From: Streptomyces noursei ATCC 11455
Lineage (GTDB): Bacteria > Actinomycetota > Actinomycetes > Streptomycetales > Streptomycetaceae
DNA: 64,000 nucleotides
Direction: 5' to 3'
Assembly: GCF_001704275.1 (NCBI RefSeq)
Contig: NZ_CP011533.1
Span: forward strand, 6,882,001 to 6,946,000
This document shows, piece by piece, positions 61,182-64,000 of this stretch. The position numbers and the translations under genes are program-made. Within the stretch, counting starts at the first letter, position 1; every line of letters starts with the position of its first letter. The notes under the pieces were generated by a model, which saw only the letters and a list, made by a program, of their open reading frames with translations, was not told the DNA's origin and did no database searches.

Positions 61182-61517
61182 GTGGCAAGTGGCAACGCGA
61201 TCCGAGGAAGTCGGGTCGGGGCGGGGCCGATGGGGGAGGCCGAGCGCGGCGAGTCCGCGCCGCGCATCCGCATCTCCTTCTGGTGCTCCAACGGGCACGA
61301 GACGCAGCCCAGCTTCGCCGGCGATGCCCAGGTGCCGGACACCTGGGACTGCCCCCGCTGTGGTTTTCCGGCCGGCAAGGACCGGGACAGCCCGCCGGAC
61401 CCGCCGCGCACCGAGCCGTACAAGACGCACCTCGCCTACGTCCGGGAGCGCCGCAGCGACGCCGACGGCGAGGCGATCCTGGCCGAGGCGCTCGCCAAGC
61501 TCCGCGGCGAGATCTGA
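61182..61517 (+). CDS. rbpA: RNA polymerase-binding protein RbpA
   Basis: A 111-residue actinobacterial transcription factor from GTG 61182. It has an N-terminal tail (SGNAIRGSRVGAGPMGEAER), a core domain with FWCSNGHETQPSF and WDCPRCGFPAGKDRDSPP (the zinc-type Cys/His set), a basic linker (PYKTHLAYVRERRSDADGEA) and the sigma-interacting helix AILAEALAKLRGEI. RbpA binds the principal sigma factor and stabilises the open complex; it is essential or near-essential in this group. Its presence explains tolerance of weak -35 elements seen in this window. Confidence 0.97.
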   Translation: MASGNAIRGSRVGAGPMGEAERGESAPRIRISFWCSNGHETQPSFAGDAQVPDTWDCPRCGFPAGKDRDSPPDPPRTEPYKTHLAYVRERRSDADGEAILAEALAKLRGEI

Positions 61518-61661
61518 CGGAACCGCACCGCACGATCACCTCGCTCGACATCACCGGCCCGGCCGGGAGGGACACCGCGTCCTTCCCGTCGGGCCGTTCG
61601 CGTTCCCCGGCCGCGTCCCACGGCATCTGAGGAGCGGGATGGGGAGGTTGCCCCAGGCCCG

Positions 61662-61684
61662 CTGTCAGTGGCCGACCGTACGGT
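61662..61684 (+). promoter_or_regulatory. PafBC-like damage promoter of an MFS exporter gene
   Basis: CTGTCAGTG (61662-61670), exactly 8 bp, then TACGGT (61679-61684). The first base is C rather than T; all other positions match. Predicted start near 61691, 22 nt before ATG 61713. Confidence 0.65.
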
Positions 61685-61712
61685 GGGCACGAGGCGGATC
61701 CCGCTCCGGGGG

Positions 61713-63008
61713 ATGCGCGGTACGGGGGCGGGGATGGCGCGTACGGACGTGGGCGGTGCGACGGGAGTCGGCGTGTTCGGCCCGCGCGGCGGGTTCGGGC
61801 GGCTGTGGTCCGCCGCGGTGGTCTCCCGCTTCGGCGACGCGCTCAGGGGCACCGCCCTCCCGCTGCTCGCCCATGCGTTGACGGCCGATCCGCTGCTGAT
61901 CGCGCTGGTCACCGCCTGCGGCTTCGCGCCGTGGCTGCTCTTCGGACTGCTCGGCGGCGCGGTCGCCGACCGGGTGGACCAGCGGCGCGCGATGTGGGCG
62001 GTCGATGTGCTGCGCGGGCTGTTGATGGGTGGCTTCGCCCTGGCGGTGGCGGCCGGCGCGGCCGGCATCGGGCTGCTGCTGGCGCTGGCCTTCGCGCTCA
62101 CCACCCTCCAGACGCTCTTCGACAACGCCGCCACGGCCCTGCTGCCGGCGGTGGTGCCCAGAGAGGCGCTGACCTCCGCCAACGCCCGTCTGATGACCGG
62201 CCAGGAGGTCGTCGGCCGGTTCGTCGGGGGACCGGTGGCGCCCCTGCTCATCGGGGTGGGCCTCGCGCTGCCCTTCGCGGTCGACGCGGCGACGTATCTG
62301 ATCGCCGCCGCCCTGGTGGCCTCGCTGCGCACCGGCGCCCCGCCCCGCCCGCCGGCCGACTCCGGGCGCACCCTGCGGCGGGAAATCGCCGAGGGCATAC
62401 GGGCGTTGTGGGGCGACCGGGTGCTGCGCGGCTTCTGCCTCTTGGTGGCGCTGGGCAACGTCGGCGTGGGCGCGCTGATCGCGGAGCTGGTCGTGGTCGT
62501 CAAGGACTGGCTGGGCGCCGGGGACTTCGGCTATGTCGCGGTGACGACGGGATACGGCGCCGGCACCGTGCTCGGCGGGCTGTTGGTCGGCCGGGTCGTC
62601 GCAGCGCTGGGCGGCCGGTTCCGCACCCTGCTGCTCGCCGGAGTGGTACAGGCCGTGGTGCTGGTGGCGTTCGGCACGGTGCGCGCGCTGTGGCCCGCGG
62701 CCCTGGCGCTGGGCCTGTTCGGCTTCGCCGGCACGGTGTGGAACGTCCTGGAGACCACGCTGGTGCAGCAGCGCGCACCGGAGGCCATGCTGGGCCGGAT
62801 CAGCTCCGCGTTCCGCACGGTCTCGATAGCCGGGACCCCGCTGGGGGCGCTGCTGGGCGGCGGGGCCGCGGCGGCCTGGGGGCCCAACTCCCCGGCGCTG
62901 GTGGCCGCCGCGCTGCTGGGGGTGGGCGCCGTGGTGCTGATACCGGTTGTTCGGGGCGGCGACAGCACCTCGTCCAACAGCGGACAGATACCTCATACCG
63001 CGCTCTGA
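61713..63008 (+). CDS. MFS efflux transporter
   Basis: A 431-residue protein with about 12 hydrophobic helices. The pattern is of the DHA/enterobactin-exporter-like (MFS_3) branch: WSAAVVSRFGDALRGTALPL (helix 1), LLFGLLGGAVADRVDQRRAM (GxxxDRxxxR after helix 2), TLFDNAATALLPAVVPREAL, NARLMTGQEVVGRFVGGPVA, and WNVLETTLVQQRAPEAMLGR. Substrate unknown; relatives expel drugs or siderophores. ATG 61734 is an alternative start with a better ribosome site (GGGGGCGGGG). A PafBC-like promoter precedes it, so it may be part of the DNA-damage response. Confidence 0.87.
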   Translation: MRGTGAGMARTDVGGATGVGVFGPRGGFGRLWSAAVVSRFGDALRGTALPLLAHALTADPLLIALVTACGFAPWLLFGLLGGAVADRVDQRRAMWAVDVLRGLLMGGFALAVAAGAAGIGLLLALAFALTTLQTLFDNAATALLPAVVPREALTSANARLMTGQEVVGRFVGGPVAPLLIGVGLALPFAVDAATYLIAAALVASLRTGAPPRPPADSGRTLRREIAEGIRALWGDRVLRGFCLLVALGNVGVGALIAELVVVVKDWLGAGDFGYVAVTTGYGAGTVLGGLLVGRVVAALGGRFRTLLLAGVVQAVVLVAFGTVRALWPAALALGLFGFAGTVWNVLETTLVQQRAPEAMLGRISSAFRTVSIAGTPLGALLGGGAAAAWGPNSPALVAAALLGVGAVVLIPVVRGGDSTSSNSGQIPHTAL

Positions 63009-63065
63009 TCAATTAGGTTGGAGGGTGGCGGGGCCGCTAACGAGATGAAGAAGGCTGATGTCCGA

Positions 63066-64000
63066 ATGAACGCAGAAGGCCGCGGCAGGCTCGACCAGAT
63101 GCCTGAGTGGACCGCGTTGAGCAAGCACCGCGAGCAGATGGGGGAGGTGCATCTGCGCGAGCTGTTCGCCAAGGACCCCGGCCGCGCCGGGCGCTTCACC
63201 CTCCAGGTCGGCGATCTGCACCTGGACTACTCCAAGCACCTGGTCACCGACGAGACCCTGCGGCTGCTCCGCGAACTCGCCGCCGCGACCGACGTGGCCG
63301 GGCTGCGGGACGCGATGTTCCGCGGCGAGAAGATCAACATCACCGAGCACCGCTCGGTGCTGCACACCGCGCTGCGCGCACCGGGCTCGGCGGTCATCGC
63401 CACCGACGGGGAGAACGTCGTCCCCGCCGTGCAGCACGTCCTGACGCGGATGGGCACCTTCGCCGACCGGGTCCGCTCGGGCAACTGGAAGGGCCACACC
63501 GGCCGGCGGATCAAGACGGTCGTCAACATCGGTATCGGCGGCTCGGACCTGGGCCCGGCGATGGCGTACGAGGCGCTGCGCGCCTACACCCACCGGGACA
63601 TGCAGTTCCGTTTCGTCTCCAACGTGGACGGCGCCGACCTGCACGAGGCGGTCCGCGATCTGGACCCCGCCGAGACGCTGTTCATCGTCGCCTCGAAGAC
63701 CTTCACCACCATCGAGACGATCACCAACGCCACCTCCGCCCGCGACTGGCTGCTGAGCGGCCTCGGGGCCGGCCAGGAAGCCGTCACCAAGCACTTCGTG
63801 GCGCTGTCGACCAACTCCGAGAAGGTCTCCGAGTTCGGCATCGACACGGACAACATGTTCGAGTTCTGGGACTGGGTCGGCGGTCGCTACTCGTACGACT
63901 CCGCCATCGGTCTGTCGCTGATGATCGCGATCGGTCCGGAGCGGTTCCGCGAGATGCTGGCCGGCTTCCACCTGGTCGACGAGCACTTCCGGACCGCCCC
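63066..64000 (+). CDS. pgi: glucose-6-phosphate isomerase, 5' part (runs off window)
   Basis: The first ~311 residues of the ~550-residue enzyme. Conserved landmarks are [56 protein letters not shown] (sugar-phosphate site), [40 protein letters not shown] and [20 protein letters not shown]. It interconverts glucose-6-phosphate and fructose-6-phosphate. ATG 63066 is the usual start by homology; an in-frame ATG at 63045 would add seven residues. The C-terminal catalytic lysine lies beyond the window. Confidence 0.96.
   Translation, partial: MNAEGRGRLDQMPEWTALSKHREQMGEVHLRELFAKDPGRAGRFTLQVGDLHLDYSKHLVTDETLRLLRELAAATDVAGLRDAMFRGEKINITEHRSVLHTALRAPGSAVIATDGENVVPAVQHVLTRMGTFADRVRSGNWKGHTGRRIKTVVNIGIGGSDLGPAMAYEALRAYTHRDMQFRFVSNVDGADLHEAVRDLDPAETLFIVASKTFTTIETITNATSARDWLLSGLGAGQEAVTKHFVALSTNSEKVSEFGIDTDNMFEFWDWVGGRYSYDSAIGLSLMIAIGPERFREMLAGFHLVDEHFRTA

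Overview
The window is a high-GC stretch of a Streptomyces chromosome. The evidence is the strong third-position G+C bias, the developmental gene whiA in the uvrC-rapZ-yvcK-whiA-gap-pgk-tpiA-secG order, rbpA, a mycothiol-type maleylpyruvate isomerase, many GTG starts, and ATGA/GTGA-coupled operons. Most of it is core chromosome. I see no insertion sequence, prophage, CRISPR array, tRNA or rRNA gene.

Layout. 0-7.7 kb: hrpB end, a methyltransferase, rpsA, a decayed beta-helix gene, a PAC2 protein, coaE, a cupin, a TPR protein and a DUF6343 protein. 7.7-20 kb: nucleic-acid enzymes, namely an SF1 helicase, a translationally coupled SNF2 helicase / SWIM zinc finger / XPB-like operon, and a Deinococcus-type RNA ligase divergent from an NB-ARC/TPR STAND (NLR-like) ATPase. 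20-28.4 kb: a GT-B-like protein with a heptanucleotide array, a flavoprotein, a quinone oxidoreductase, an IclR-like regulator, a small helical protein with a C-terminal amyloid-like motif, a uridine-kinase-like protein without a P-loop, and a PemK/MazF-like protein. 28.4-44 kb: DUF1697, ogt, a GDPD, uvrB, a TerD-like fusion, TerC, an MBL hydrolase, a mycothiol enzyme, a monooxygenase/TetR pair and uvrA. 44-50 kb: a sugar/polyol locus (PfkB kinase, LacI repressor, dehydrogenase, MFS transporter) and a Rieske lipoprotein. 50-52 kb: an XRE regulator, a secreted papain-like protease and its membrane-anchored neighbour. 52-64 kb: uvrC, rapZ, yvcK, whiA, gap, pgk, tpiA, secG, rbpA, an MFS exporter and the start of pgi.

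Two observations stand out. First, seven sites match the RecA-independent DNA-damage promoter known from mycobacteria as PafBC-dependent (TTGTCRGTG, 8 bp, TANNNT). They precede uvrB, uvrC, ogt, the STAND ATPase, an MFS exporter and (with a weaker -10) the SNF2 operon; one is an orphan. In front of uvrB, uvrC and ogt the -10 lies about 7 bp before the start codon, which predicts leaderless mRNAs. Second, the STAND ATPase carries an N-terminal N-x-x-SG...GPVIQAG motif, and a small helical protein 6.5 kb away carries nearly the same motif (GPVVQAG) at its C-terminus. This is the architecture of bacterial NLR / amyloid signalling pairs, in which the receptor templates a cell-death effector. Together they suggest a DNA-damage-inducible, amyloid-signalled immune or suicide module beside DNA- and RNA-repair genes. 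That link is inference and needs testing.

Other oddities are two different 7-bp tandem arrays (6 and 12 copies), a histone H1-like tail on UvrA, and a duplicated start region in a sugar transporter.
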